DNA from: an uncultured Dictyoglomus sp.
GTDB lineage: Bacteria; Dictyoglomota; Dictyoglomia; Dictyoglomales; Dictyoglomaceae
Assembly: GCA_938039765.1 (NCBI GenBank)
Contig: CALHTV010000010.1
Location: 1-9,749, forward strand
Direction of reading: 5' to 3'
DNA: 9,749 nucleotides
Position 1 is the stretch's first letter. Each line of letters opens with the position of its first letter. The position numbers were made by a program, and so were the translations under genes. Positions 1-7,694 of this stretch are shown piece after piece. The notes under the pieces were generated by a model. It saw only the letters and a list, made by a program, of their open reading frames with translations, had not been told where the DNA came from and did no database searches.

Positions 1-1074
1 TTCATCTGGCACAGGATCAATGCCCCATTTTTCAAAAAGTTTTTCTCTTTTTTCTTCAAGATATTTTTCTGCTTCCTTGAAAATCTCTAAATCCTCTTTT
101 TGGGCCAGCCTATATCTTTTGCCCTCTTTTTGAGGATGATGTAATACCACTGCTACCATTCTTTGACTTGCCTTTCCCTCTTGGAATAATCTTCTTACTG
201 TTTTGTCATCAACAGTTGATCCACAAACAGGACAGGTGGCAATTGCTCTTGATACTGTGCCCTTTTCTGGATCAAAATCCTTAGGGAAATCATTTTCTTG
301 CCCTACTATTTCAAACTCTACTTTACCATCTTTTACATAAGGTCTTAAAGCTATCTTTTTATTATCCTTTTTAGCAAGCCAGAATTGACGCATTAATGGA
401 ATCTCAGCCTTACAAGAAGGATTTTGACAAGGTATAGTTCTTGCCCAGATATATCCAACGGGTATTGAACCATCTTTGTCTTGGGGATAAAATTTACCAA
501 TCTCTTCTTTTGCTTTTTCCAAAACCCACTCTCCCCACTTTTTTACATCTTCAAGCAAAACATTCTGTACTTTGATTTTTTCTTTTACTTTTTCTCCAAA
601 ATGTTCATTCTCTATCTCGATTTCCCCAGGTTTTCCATACTTTTGGGGATATTCAAGGGTGCATTTTAAAATCAAGACGGCTACAGGATTGTATTCATTA
701 GCATAGGTCTCAAGACCAAGCCTTAGGCATTCAAGGGGTATAGATCCGCCACCTGAGAAGGGATCTAAGACTTTTAAGGTTTTACCCCCATTTGCCTTTA
801 AAATATCTTCCCTTGCTTTATTGATTATAATAGGATTTAAAGAGTTTTCCCATTTAGAAAGCTCTATGATAAATTGTTTCCTCTTTTCCCTCTCTATGTT
901 ATCTTCAGGAGCAGGTATTAAAGCAGCATAGGAAGTAGCTCTTGAGGATGCTAAAGGTCTTCTTGCCCACCATATATGTAAAGTGGAAATGTGGCCATGT
1001 CTTATATTCTTCTCTTTCGCAGATTCTTGACTTACTTCTTTCACAGGAAAGCTTTCTTCTATAAAGCTTTTCAT
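1..1074 (-). CDS. DUF1156-type Zn-ribbon adenine-specific DNA methylase, C-terminus beyond window
   Basis: The gene is read by reverse complement from ATG at 1074 to the window edge, giving 358 codons with no stop. The N-terminus carries the family signature [17 protein letters not shown] (residues 24-40), which is characteristic of DUF1156/COG1743 proteins. An AdoMet-binding motif [13 protein letters not shown], follows at 104-115. Cysteine pairs at C216/C221 and C281/C284 form the expected Zn-ribbon insertion. The family is predicted to transfer a methyl group from AdoMet to adenine N6 in DNA. The catalytic DPPY-type motif lies in the C-terminal half in this family, so it should be left of the window and cannot be checked. 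The start is fixed by a strong Shine-Dalgarno site 6 nt upstream and by the ATGA overlap with the helicase stop, which implies translational coupling. The usual family length is roughly 800-1000 residues, so more than half is missing. I am confident of the family; the role in defence is inferred from the neighbour. Confidence 0.9.
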   Translation of the reverse strand, partial: MKSFIEESFPVKEVSQESAKEKNIRHGHISTLHIWWARRPLASSRATSYAALIPAPEDNIEREKRKQFIIELSKWENSLNPIIINKAREDILKANGGKTLKVLDPFSGGGSIPLECLRLGLETYANEYNPVAVLILKCTLEYPQKYGKPGEIEIENEHFGEKVKEKIKVQNVLLEDVKKWGEWVLEKAKEEIGKFYPQDKDGSIPVGYIWARTIPCQNPSCKAEIPLMRQFWLAKKDNKKIALRPYVKDGKVEFEIVGQENDFPKDFDPEKGTVSRAIATCPVCGSTVDDKTVRRLFQEGKASQRMVAVVLHHPQKEGKRYRLAQKEDLEIFKEAEKYLEEKREKLFEKWGIDPVPDE

Positions 1075-4000
1075 ATGCTAACCTCCCTTATATCTACTAC
1101 GCTTTCTTTTTTATTTTTCCATTCATTTAAAGGAATTACAAATCTTACCACCTCAATTTTTTCTTCGGCTTTTAAATTTTCAGCAGGATTATTGATTATA
1201 TAAAGGGTAGGGTTTGTAACCGCATTGGCCACAATATAGAGCCAGTATTCTTCTTTTAGGATTTTGGCTCTAAACCATTCATTTGGAGTAAGATTTACCT
1301 CACCCTCATCTTTTCTTGCCTTAACCTCTATATATCTTACTTCTCCCTTTCCCTTAGATCTAATATCAAATCCTAAGTTTTCTTTTGATACATCCTCGGG
1401 TTCTCTTCCTTGAGATCTCTCATATTCCATGGCAACTTCCATTCCTATTCTTTCTATCTCTTCATCACTTACCATTATGGAATTTGTTGGCCTAACATAA
1501 ATTGCACCGATAAATTTAAGTCCAGATAAGCGCAAAGCTGTTTCATCCTCTATATCCTCTTTTAACCTCTTTAAAGCCTCTTCATATTTTCTTTTTCTTT
1601 CCTCTTTATTTTGTATTACAAGGTTTACTTTCTCTCCCTCTTCTCCTCTCTCATATAATTCCACTAATTCTTCATCAAGTTTATTTATTAAATATTCTAA
1701 GGATCTTATTCCATACTTCTTTTTTATCTCAGCTTGTCTTTTCCTCTCTTCAAGGAGAGTTTGTCTATAGTTATCAAGGAAAGAAATAGCATAATCCTCA
1801 GCTCTATCTTTTTTTAGATCTTCCCTTTTTGTTGGCTCCTTTAAAGAGGTAGGAACAAGATCCCATAAAATTGCTGGATTTACAATTTTTAATTCTTTAC
1901 CATCATCATAGATTGAAATAAGATTTTTTCCTGCTGTCTTTCCTTTTCCATCCTTTACCTCACCTTCAAAAAACCATATAATTCCATTGTATCTACCTTC
2001 TGGATCTTCAAATACTGCTCCTTTTTGCAGAGAAGGAGCATAATTTTTAATACTCCATTCTATTAATGCCTCAAGAAGGGGATGTCCAAAGGAGATAAAC
2101 TCTGCATCAGGATTTCTAAAGGCTATTTCTTTATCAAAGGTAGCTTTTGGATAAGGTTTAGGAAGACCCCCGTATCGATTTTTGAAGTCTAATTCCTCTG
2201 CTAGTCTTTTTATTTCATAGGGAACGGATTCTATAGAGATAAAACCATCTCTTCGGATTTTAATCTTTCCACCAGCCTTTTCAAAGGCTTTTTTGAAGAA
2301 CTCTGCAACATATTCTGGAATTAATTTATTTTCTTTTGCTTTTTCAGCCATCTCCTTTATCCTTGTGTAATCAATATACTTTGTAGCAAGACTTTCACCT
2401 AATGCCTCTTTAATCCTTGTGATATACTCTTCATCCACTCTAATGTCTAATTCTTGTATTATCTCCTCCATAGTTCTTGCCCTGGTTACTGCATCTATAA
2501 TGAGGTGATATAGGTCCTTTCCATAAAATACCTCTCCAATAACATCAAATACTTTATCACTTCCCATAGCTCTTCTGATTTCCTCAAGCTTATCCAAAAT
2601 TTTAGCAAGCACTTTACCTTCCCTTGTATCCTCAGCTATTAGGTTATAAATATAGACTTCTTTTTGCTGTCCATACCTGTGAATTCGACCGATCCTTTGT
2701 TCAATTCTATTAGGGTTCCAGGGTATGTCATAGTTTATCATAAGATGGCAAAATTGAAGGTTTATCCCTTCACCAGCTGCTTCCGTTGCAACCATAACTT
2801 GGGTTTCATGTTTAAAAATGGATTCTGCCTTTATCCTTTCCTCTAATTTCATACCACCATGGATAAAATTAACAGAGTATCCCCAGGATCTAATATTCTC
2901 CACTAAATACTCTAAGGTATCCTTAAATTCTGTAAAGATTAAGATCTTTTCATTTCCTTGTAGCTCTCTTATCTTCTTAAACCCTTCTTCTAAAGCTTTT
3001 TTCAATTGTTGGACCTTAACTTCTTCTTTACTTTCTACTACTTTTTTTGCCTTCTCAATGAGGGTATTGATCTTTTCAATCTCTTCTCTTAATTCTTCTC
3101 TACTTTCAGCTATACTTATTCTTTCCCATTCTTCTTCCTTTTTCCATCTTTCTTCTTCTTCATAATCTTCAATTTCTTCAAAGTCAATATTTATTTCTTC
3201 TTTAGGAAGAGTAGGATTTCTAAGGAGTTCCTCAAGTCTTTCTTTTCTTCTTTCTAAGGATTTAAGAAGAGCATAGGTACTAGAAGCTGCTCTTTTCTGA
3301 AGAATTAAAAGAGCAAAAGCTAAATTCTTCTTTTTGTCATTTTTTATTGCTTTATTGTATTGAGAAGTAACATACTCTGAGAGCTCATTATATAATCTCT
3401 TTTCGTTGTCGGATAAATTAAACTTAATGGTTTTAGCATAACGGCTTGGAAAAAGGGGTTTTCCATCAAAGTCTTTTAAATCTTCCTTCATCCTTCTTAT
3501 AAATAGAGGGTTATCTTTGCTTTGAATAGATTCAGTAATCATTGCCTTTGTAGCAAAAAATCCAGGAACTAAAAGATCTAGAAGAAGTCTAAAATTTTCA
3601 GGATCTCCTTTGTGAGGAGTTGCTGTGAGAAAAATTAGATGATCACTAGTTTTTGAGAGAATCTCGCCTAATCTATATCTTTCAGTTTTTATAGTTTTCT
3701 TCAAGTTATCTCCATATGCATAGGCAGACATCTTATGAGCCTCATCAACAATCACAAGATCCCAGTGGACACTTTCAAGAGAGGGTAAAATATCTTCCTG
3801 TTTTGCAAAATCCATAGATGTAATAACTTGGTTTTCTCTCTGCCATACATTTTCTCCATAGGAACGTGCAAAGGTAGATCTATCAACTACATAGAATACT
3901 TCTTGAAATTTTTCTTTTAATTCCCTTTGCCACTGATCTTTGAGGTGGCCTGGAACTACAATTAACACTCTATTTACAACTCCTCTTATTTTCAATTCCT

Positions 4001-4409
4001 TGATAATAAGTCCAGCCATTATGGTTTTACCTGCTCCTGGGTCATCGGCAATAAGAAATCTAATAACAGGAAGCTTTAAAATATAGCCATATACTGCCTC
4101 TATTTGGAAGGGAAGAGGATCTATTTTGGAGGCTCCCATAGCTAAAAAGGGATCAAAAAGGGATGCATATCGAAAACGAGTAGCTTCTAAGGCTAAAAAT
4201 GCTTCAGTACCTTGGGCAGAAAAGTCCAAAGTAAGTTCTTTAAATTTTACTTTTTTAAGATCTTCTTCTGAGAGAAAACAACTATCATATTGATGGGAGT
4301 AAAGGGTCTCAAATATTATAAAAATGCCATTTTGCTTTCCCTCAACTTTTTTTAGAACTACAGGCTCTTTCCAATAAGGTCCTTCTATTATCATTCCTTC
4401 TTCAAGCAT
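1071..4409 (-). CDS. SNF2-family helicase with C-terminal DUF3883/NOV_C-type domain
   Basis: This 1112-residue protein is a predicted dsDNA translocase/ATPase of the SNF2 branch of superfamily 2. Lobe 1 has Walker [10 protein letters not shown] (121-129), the DEAH box (222-225) and motif III TAT (262-264). Lobe 2 has [12 protein letters not shown] (541-552) and motif [13 protein letters not shown] (571-581). A highly charged, probably coiled-coil insert (about 385-480) separates the lobes. Residues about 640-1000 form a long accessory region I cannot assign. The C-terminus (about 1010-1075) reads GFDI, then IEVKA, then a NEW-type helix and YWLYIV, matching the DUF3883/NOV_C pattern. D1015 and E1028-x-K1030 could form a PD-(D/E)XK-like site. 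The start at 4409 has an AGAGGGG ribosome site 6 nt upstream. The gene heads an operon with the DUF1156 methylase (4-nt overlap), which suggests a methylation-linked defence or DNA-modification system. DISARM DrmD is a related SNF2 helicase, but this neighbourhood does not show the other DISARM genes. Confidence 0.92.
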   Translation of the reverse strand: MLEEGMIIEGPYWKEPVVLKKVEGKQNGIFIIFETLYSHQYDSCFLSEEDLKKVKFKELTLDFSAQGTEAFLALEATRFRYASLFDPFLAMGASKIDPLPFQIEAVYGYILKLPVIRFLIADDPGAGKTIMAGLIIKELKIRGVVNRVLIVVPGHLKDQWQRELKEKFQEVFYVVDRSTFARSYGENVWQRENQVITSMDFAKQEDILPSLESVHWDLVIVDEAHKMSAYAYGDNLKKTIKTERYRLGEILSKTSDHLIFLTATPHKGDPENFRLLLDLLVPGFFATKAMITESIQSKDNPLFIRRMKEDLKDFDGKPLFPSRYAKTIKFNLSDNEKRLYNELSEYVTSQYNKAIKNDKKKNLAFALLILQKRAASSTYALLKSLERRKERLEELLRNPTLPKEEINIDFEEIEDYEEEERWKKEEEWERISIAESREELREEIEKINTLIEKAKKVVESKEEVKVQQLKKALEEGFKKIRELQGNEKILIFTEFKDTLEYLVENIRSWGYSVNFIHGGMKLEERIKAESIFKHETQVMVATEAAGEGINLQFCHLMINYDIPWNPNRIEQRIGRIHRYGQQKEVYIYNLIAEDTREGKVLAKILDKLEEIRRAMGSDKVFDVIGEVFYGKDLYHLIIDAVTRARTMEEIIQELDIRVDEEYITRIKEALGESLATKYIDYTRIKEMAEKAKENKLIPEYVAEFFKKAFEKAGGKIKIRRDGFISIESVPYEIKRLAEELDFKNRYGGLPKPYPKATFDKEIAFRNPDAEFISFGHPLLEALIEWSIKNYAPSLQKGAVFEDPEGRYNGIIWFFEGEVKDGKGKTAGKNLISIYDDGKELKIVNPAILWDLVPTSLKEPTKREDLKKDRAEDYAISFLDNYRQTLLEERKRQAEIKKKYGIRSLEYLINKLDEELVELYERGEEGEKVNLVIQNKEERKRKYEEALKRLKEDIEDETALRLSGLKFIGAIYVRPTNSIMVSDEEIERIGMEVAMEYERSQGREPEDVSKENLGFDIRSKGKGEVRYIEVKARKDEGEVNLTPNEWFRAKILKEEYWLYIVANAVTNPTLYIINNPAENLKAEEKIEVVRFVIPLNEWKNKKESVVDIREVSI
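1081..1089 (-). promoter_or_regulatory. Shine-Dalgarno site of the methylase gene
   Basis: On the minus strand the sequence is AAGGGAGGT, near-perfect complementarity to the 16S rRNA 3' end, and it sits 6 nt before the ATG at 1074. It lies inside the last codons of the helicase gene. It decides the start of the methylase and supports reinitiation or coupling across the ATGA overlap. Confidence 0.85.
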
Positions 4410-4415
4410 TTTTAA

Positions 4416-4422
4416 CCCCTCT
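4416..4422 (-). promoter_or_regulatory. Shine-Dalgarno site of the helicase gene
   Basis: On the minus strand the sequence is AGAGGGG, 6 nt before ATG at 4409. It favours this start over the in-frame ATG five codons downstream, and shows that this operon uses leadered translation, unlike three other genes in the window. Confidence 0.75.
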
Positions 4423-4471
4423 AAAATCTCAAAATAATCAGTTTAAACAATTTTTTATAGTATTTTTCAAT

Positions 4472-4480
4472 ATTATATCA
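4472..4480 (-). promoter_or_regulatory. Extended -10 promoter of the helicase-methylase operon
   Basis: The minus strand reads TGATATAAT, a consensus -10 hexamer with the TGn extension. No good TTGACA-like -35 is seen at 16-18 nt, which fits an extended -10 promoter. Transcription would start near 4465, giving a leader of about 55 nt that includes the ribosome site. The same 9-mer occurs upstream of the GT2 gene at 7333-7341. Confidence 0.55.
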
Positions 4481-4500
4481 CAATGCTGAAGTAATAAATT

Positions 4501-4660
4501 TTATGAGATAAAACACATACACTTTAAAAAAGTTTTGGGGTCAGGTCTTGCAATATAACATATTATTTGAGGCAAAAGGCCACTTAATGGATTTGTATTT
4601 GTACAGTTAGCAGAGCTACCAAAGGGGTATATAAAAGGGAAGAAAAAGGCACATTTTTAA
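4501..4660 (+). other. Intergenic stretch with possible Y1/RAYT transposon remnant
   Basis: This forms the core of the 299-nt gap between the divergent helicase and Wzy-remnant genes. The 4537-4555 segment, GGGGTCAGGTCTTGCAATA, resembles from memory a sequence often found beside REP-associated (IS200-like, Y1) transposase genes. No transposase is present. An open stretch without a start codon (4571-4660, 29 codons, ending TAA) encodes a fragment containing VQLAELPKGYIKGKKK that I do not recognise; it may be gene debris or chance. No tRNA, riboswitch or strong terminator was found here. The call rests on recalled similarity and could be wrong. Confidence 0.3.
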
Positions 4661-4695
4661 GATCTTACCTCTATCATAATACCTTTATATTTTAG

Positions 4696-4701
4696 TATAA
4701 T
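4696..4701 (+). promoter_or_regulatory. -10 element of the Wzy-remnant/GT4 transcript, probably leaderless
   Basis: A perfect TATAAT ends 7 nt before the ATG at 4709, with spacer TAAAACT. There is no Shine-Dalgarno site and no convincing -35. Transcription would begin at or next to the A of the start codon, so the message would be leaderless. Confidence 0.6.
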
Positions 4702-4708
4702 TAAAACT

Positions 4709-5396
4709 ATGAAAGAGAGTATTATTTTTATTTTTAGTTTTCTTTTAGGAATAGGTGGAGGGACTTTTGGTACTTTATTTTATTTTTTAAGTAATGTATA
4801 CAAAATTAAAAATTTGATTTTGTCCCTTAAAAAAGTGCATCCCTTAATGTTTTTCTTTATGTTTAGCTTCCTTTTATCATCAGTCTTTTCTCCTTTTAGA
4901 GCTTTTTCTTTGGCCAATTTCTTAGTTCTTTTCTTTATGTTTATTACTTATATATTTTTTATAAGTGAAGAATTTGATAAAAACAAGATGGAGAGATTCT
5001 GGGATTATTTTATCTTTGGCACCTCTTTAATAGCTTTTTCAGGAATAACTATATTTTTTACAATGGCATTTATGCAGAGACTCCATTTATTGGGAAAAAT
5101 GGGTTAGGAACTTTGTTAGCTACTATAGTTCCTATTCTACAATGGAAGATAGTTTATAATTCAAAAGACAAACTATGGTACTATTTCTGTCTCATAATAA
5201 TCCTTACAGGTTTAATACTTACCATGTCTCAAGGAGCAATAATAAGCTTATTAAACAAAGAGATACTTTTACACTTTCCTTTTTAAGTGGTTTTTTGATC
5301 TATATGCTTCATCAGTTATTTGATGGAACCATGTGGTCTTTACACTTAGGTATGTTCTTTTTTGTTTTCATAGCTTTTTTAAGTTATGAAAAATAA
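4709..5396 (+). pseudogene. Broken O-antigen ligase/polymerase (Wzy-like) gene
   Basis: Three fragments in different frames read as pieces of one polytopic membrane protein. Fragment 1 (4709-5107, 132 residues) has four or so hydrophobic segments and the LSSVFSPFRAFSLANFL stretch typical of these proteins, and ends at a TAG. Shifting frame at about 5095-5103 continues as GLGTLLATIVPILQWK, then LTMSQGAIISL (to the TAA at 5284-5286), which corresponds to the family's asparagine/glycine-rich segment followed by the SRGA-like motif. The third frame (about 5260-5396) supplies the C-terminal FLSGFLIYMLHQLFDG and a last membrane segment. Intact proteins are usually 400 or more residues; only about 230 remain, so the long periplasmic loop and following helices between the SRGA-like and HQLFD motifs appear deleted. 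The family joins or polymerises undecaprenyl-linked polysaccharide repeats. It overlaps the GT4 start by 11 nt. Being broken in two places, it is unlikely to be a single sequencing error. Confidence 0.75.
5240..5253. repeat. 14-bp perfect palindrome at the inferred deletion junction
   Basis: The sequence TAATAAGCTTATTA is a perfect inverted repeat. It sits just after the SRGA-like motif of the Wzy remnant, where coding similarity switches frame and a large internal part seems lost. It could mark the deletion endpoint, but palindromes of this size arise by chance in AT-rich DNA. Confidence 0.4.
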
Positions 5397-6462
5397 GATT
5401 CTTTTTCTGCTTCCTTATTTTAATATAGCAGGCACAGAAATCCATGCTATTGAGCTTGCTAATGCTTTAAAGGATAGATATAAGATAAAGATTGTTGCTC
5501 CTTATGGTGGAGGAGTAGGACTTTTATCTCAGTATAATATTTCCTATTCAGAAATACCCATGTTGTCCTTTTTAAATTATAGAAAATATATTAGATCCTT
5601 AAAGGAAATTATTTTAGATTTTAAACCAGAGATCATCCATGTACATGGAGCTCATGAGCTTACATATTTAGTCAAAAAAACTTTTTCTTCTATTCCTGTA
5701 ATATTCACATGTCATGGTTATAATTCAGATTTTCCCTTGTTAGATTATAAACTTTCTGCCTTTTTTAATAATAAGTATAGTGATAAGGTAATAGCAGTTT
5801 CAAATTATGAAAAAATGAATTTATTGAGGAGCGGATTATCAGAGGACAAAGTAGTAGTTATTTACAATGGTGTTCATGAGAATAAGAAAGGGAAGGATTT
5901 GCCTATAAAAATTGATGGTTTTATTATAGGAACCTGTGCTCGCCTTACTAAAAAGAAGGGGATTAGATATCTTATTGAGGCTTTTCAAAGGATAAGAGAA
6001 AAATATAAAGATGTTCACTTAGTTATTATAGGGGACGGGAAGGAGAGAAAGAACTTAGAAAGACTTGTTCTTCAAAGTAATAAAAAATATATTCATTTTC
6101 TTGGAAATCTCCCAGAAGCAAGTTCCTATTTTCATAATTTTCATCTATTTGTGCTTCCATCCTTAAATGAGTCTTTTGGAATTGTGATCTTAGAAGCTAT
6201 GAGTCAAAAAATACCAGTCATAGCCACGAAGGTTGGAGGAATACCAGAGATTGTCATAGATGGAGAGACGGGAATTTTAGTCCCCCCAAAAGATGTAAGA
6301 AATTTAGCAGATGCTATTTTTGAGCTTTATAGGAATAAAGAGCTTAGGGACAAGATTGGAGAGAGGGGATATGTAAGGTATAAGGAAAACTTTACTGTAG
6401 AGAAGATGGTAGAAAAAACCTTGAAAATCTATGAAGATATCCTTTTTAGTTCCTCTAAGTAA
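5386..6462 (+). CDS. GT4-family glycosyltransferase (GT-B fold)
   Basis: The 358-residue length is typical of cytoplasmic, membrane-associated GT4 enzymes that use a nucleotide sugar to extend a lipid-linked glycan, with retention of configuration. The N-terminal acceptor domain starts MKNKILFLLPYFNIAGTE, with the glycine-rich loop, and contains HVHGAH (85-90) and TCHG (108-111). The donor domain shows NGV (161-163), ARLTKKKG (185-192; R186, K190), IIGDG (214-218) and the catalytic E-x7-E at E262 and E270 in NESFGIVILEAM. It is followed by GGIPEIV and GETGILVPP, which contact the nucleotide in this family. The start overlaps the end of the Wzy remnant by 11 nt and has no clear Shine-Dalgarno site, so it was probably translationally coupled to that gene; with the upstream gene broken, expression may be lowered. 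The 3' end overlaps the convergent GT2 gene by 34 bp. Donor and acceptor cannot be told from sequence. Confidence 0.93.
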   Translation: MKNKILFLLPYFNIAGTEIHAIELANALKDRYKIKIVAPYGGGVGLLSQYNISYSEIPMLSFLNYRKYIRSLKEIILDFKPEIIHVHGAHELTYLVKKTFSSIPVIFTCHGYNSDFPLLDYKLSAFFNNKYSDKVIAVSNYEKMNLLRSGLSEDKVVVIYNGVHENKKGKDLPIKIDGFIIGTCARLTKKKGIRYLIEAFQRIREKYKDVHLVIIGDGKERKNLERLVLQSNKKYIHFLGNLPEASSYFHNFHLFVLPSLNESFGIVILEAMSQKIPVIATKVGGIPEIVIDGETGILVPPKDVRNLADAIFELYRNKELRDKIGERGYVRYKENFTVEKMVEKTLKIYEDILFSSSK

Positions 6463-7325
6463 ACTTTATTAAGTACTCCTGAGAGAATAATTGTAGAGAG
6501 ATTGTGATATCCCTTTTTTTCAGCCCATTTCCAAAATTTCTCTACATTTTTTTCGTTAATTAATCCAAAAATCCTTTGTAGGAGGTTGCCTATTTCATAA
6601 ACTTTTCCAAGTTGTATCATCATTTTTACTTCAAGGGTTGGATGTTTTTTATAAAAATATATAGCAGATCTTGCCCTTTCTCTTTCTTTTTCAAAAAGAT
6701 AGGAGAGATTTTCAAAATTAGGAGGAACAGTAAGGTGCCATACTTTTACCTTATCTGAATTTATAAGTTTTATATTTAATTTTTTCAATCTAACCCCAAG
6801 TTCCAAATCTTCCCACCCATAAAAGGTAAAGTTTTCATCAAAAAAGCCAGCTTTTAACAATATTTCTTTAGATACACTTGCATTTCCAGTAGCGAAAAAA
6901 GCTGAAGAGATATCTCTTAATTTAAATTTTTCTTCCCATGGTTTTTCCCAGTTATAGGTATTTATTACTGGACCTTGTACTAAAACTTTAAAGTCATTTT
7001 CTTTTTGAATTTCGTAGTGATTTTTAAGAAAATCTTTATTTACAAATATATCACTATCAATAAATACAATTAGCTTTCCTTGGGATATATTTAGAGCTAA
7101 GTTTCTTGCATGAGCAGGGCCCTTTCTCTCAGAAGAGTATATATATTTTAAGTTTTTATAAATGTTTTGGAAATTTTCAATATATTCTTTTGTTCCATCA
7201 TTTGAACCATCGTCAGATACTATTACCTCATACTCTCCTTTAAAATCTTGATTTAGTATTTGAGGAAGGACAATCTCTAAAAGATTTCTTCTGTTGTATG
7301 CAGGCATAATTACGCTTATGTCCAT
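6429..7325 (-). CDS. GT2-family glycosyltransferase (GT-A fold)
   Basis: The 298-residue protein starts MDISVIMPAYNRRNLLE, the classic GT2 nucleotide-binding strand. It has a D38-D39 pair in VSDDGSNDGT, GPAHARNLAL (69-78), and the metal-binding DxD motif D90-S-D92 in FIDSDIF. ATGNASVSKEILLKAGFFDE (145-164) and GWEDLELGVRL (170-180) are the acceptor-side motif and predicted catalytic-base region, as in the galactosyltransferase 7 C-terminal type. The lone H197 in VWHLT is also usual. There is no transmembrane segment, so it is probably cytoplasmic and acts on a lipid-linked or surface glycan. It is transcribed on its own from a promoter whose -10 lies 7 nt before the ATG, with no ribosome site. 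It converges on the GT4 gene, and the last 34 bp of each gene overlap, so no terminator fits between them. The exact sugar is unknown. Confidence 0.92.
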   Translation of the reverse strand: MDISVIMPAYNRRNLLEIVLPQILNQDFKGEYEVIVSDDGSNDGTKEYIENFQNIYKNLKYIYSSERKGPAHARNLALNISQGKLIVFIDSDIFVNKDFLKNHYEIQKENDFKVLVQGPVINTYNWEKPWEEKFKLRDISSAFFATGNASVSKEILLKAGFFDENFTFYGWEDLELGVRLKKLNIKLINSDKVKVWHLTVPPNFENLSYLFEKERERARSAIYFYKKHPTLEVKMMIQLGKVYEIGNLLQRIFGLINEKNVEKFWKWAEKKGYHNLSTIILSGVLNKVYLEELKRISS

Positions 7326-7332
7326 AGGATAG

Positions 7333-7341
7333 ATTATATCA
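7333..7341 (-). promoter_or_regulatory. Extended -10 promoter of the GT2 gene, probably leaderless
   Basis: The minus strand reads TGATATAAT, then the 7-nt spacer CTATCCT, then ATG at 7325. No Shine-Dalgarno site is present and no good -35 is seen. The predicted start of transcription falls at the first base of the start codon or one base before it. Confidence 0.6.
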
Positions 7342-7399
7342 TAATGTTGTACTCAAAAGTTTTAGGAGGTTTTTAAAGGGTAAAAGGCATAGTAAAGTT

Positions 7400-7565
7400 A
7401 TGAAAGGATGGATAGAAAAATGCAAAAATATTTTACGAGACAGCAGCTAAGAGATTATGTAAATTTGGCCTGAAGCAAAATGGAGCTATATCTCTTCTTA
7501 TAGATACTCTTAAGAACAACAATCCTTTAATTTTTGATTTGATACTGAATAAAAAACATATATAG
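7400..7565 (+). pseudogene. Small frameshifted ORF of unknown function
   Basis: The stretch lies in the 369-nt gap between GT2 and the response regulator. ATG at 7400 opens a frame reading MKGWIEKCKN that stops at 7448-7450. One shift in the A-rich run near 7424-7430 joins it to an open frame (7416-7565, stop TAG) that contains FYETAAKRLCKFGLKQ and GAISLLIDTLKNNNPLIF. The joined product would be about 54 residues with protein-like amphipathic composition. I do not recognise the family. An AGGAGGT at 7364-7370 is an orphan ribosome-site-like sequence about 30 nt upstream of the ATG with no start codon at normal spacing. The rest of the gap (7566-7658) is AT-rich, with only a weak imperfect palindrome around AAGCTT near 7598 and no convincing terminator. 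It could be decayed gene debris or chance. Confidence 0.35.
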
Positions 7566-7659
7566 TTATAATGATTCTAGACTTAGGTAAGTTCTGAAGC
7601 TTTTAGAGCTGTCATAAAGCATGGACTTTAAAATTAAAAATAAATTTTTCGCTTTTCTT

Positions 7660-7687
7660 TTTACTCCTTTGCTTCGTATGTTATACT
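7660..7687 (+). promoter_or_regulatory. Promoter of the two-component operon, probably leaderless
   Basis: The -10 is TATACT (7682-7687), preceded by TG at 7679-7680 as an extended -10. A weak -35, TTTACT (7660-7665), lies 16 nt upstream. The -10 ends 7 nt before ATG at 7695, with spacer TAAAACC, and there is no Shine-Dalgarno site. The spacer is nearly the same as TAAAACT before the gene at 4709. Confidence 0.6.
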
Positions 7688-7694
7688 TAAAACC

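Noticed and set aside
2818..3165. Plus-strand open frame of 115 codons inside the helicase gene
   Set aside because: It is Ser/Phe-rich and antisense to the Glu/Lys-rich charged insert of the helicase, as expected for a mirror frame of GAA/AAG-rich coding sequence.
4583..4640. Possible tRNA or riboswitch in the GTACAGTTAGCAGAGCTACC segment
   Set aside because: No cloverleaf, T-loop or acceptor stem could be built, and no known riboswitch core was found.
5175..5286. A separate small membrane protein starting at ATG 5175
   Set aside because: The first part of this frame is polar and unlike a protein start, while the overlapping frame carries recognisable Wzy motifs. Only its C-terminal half is meaningful, as part of the Wzy remnant.
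7620..7660. Inverted repeat AAAATT...AATTTT as a terminator
   Set aside because: The stem is entirely A/T and only about 6 bp, so it would be very weak, and it lies just upstream of the regulator promoter with no gene ending before it on that strand.
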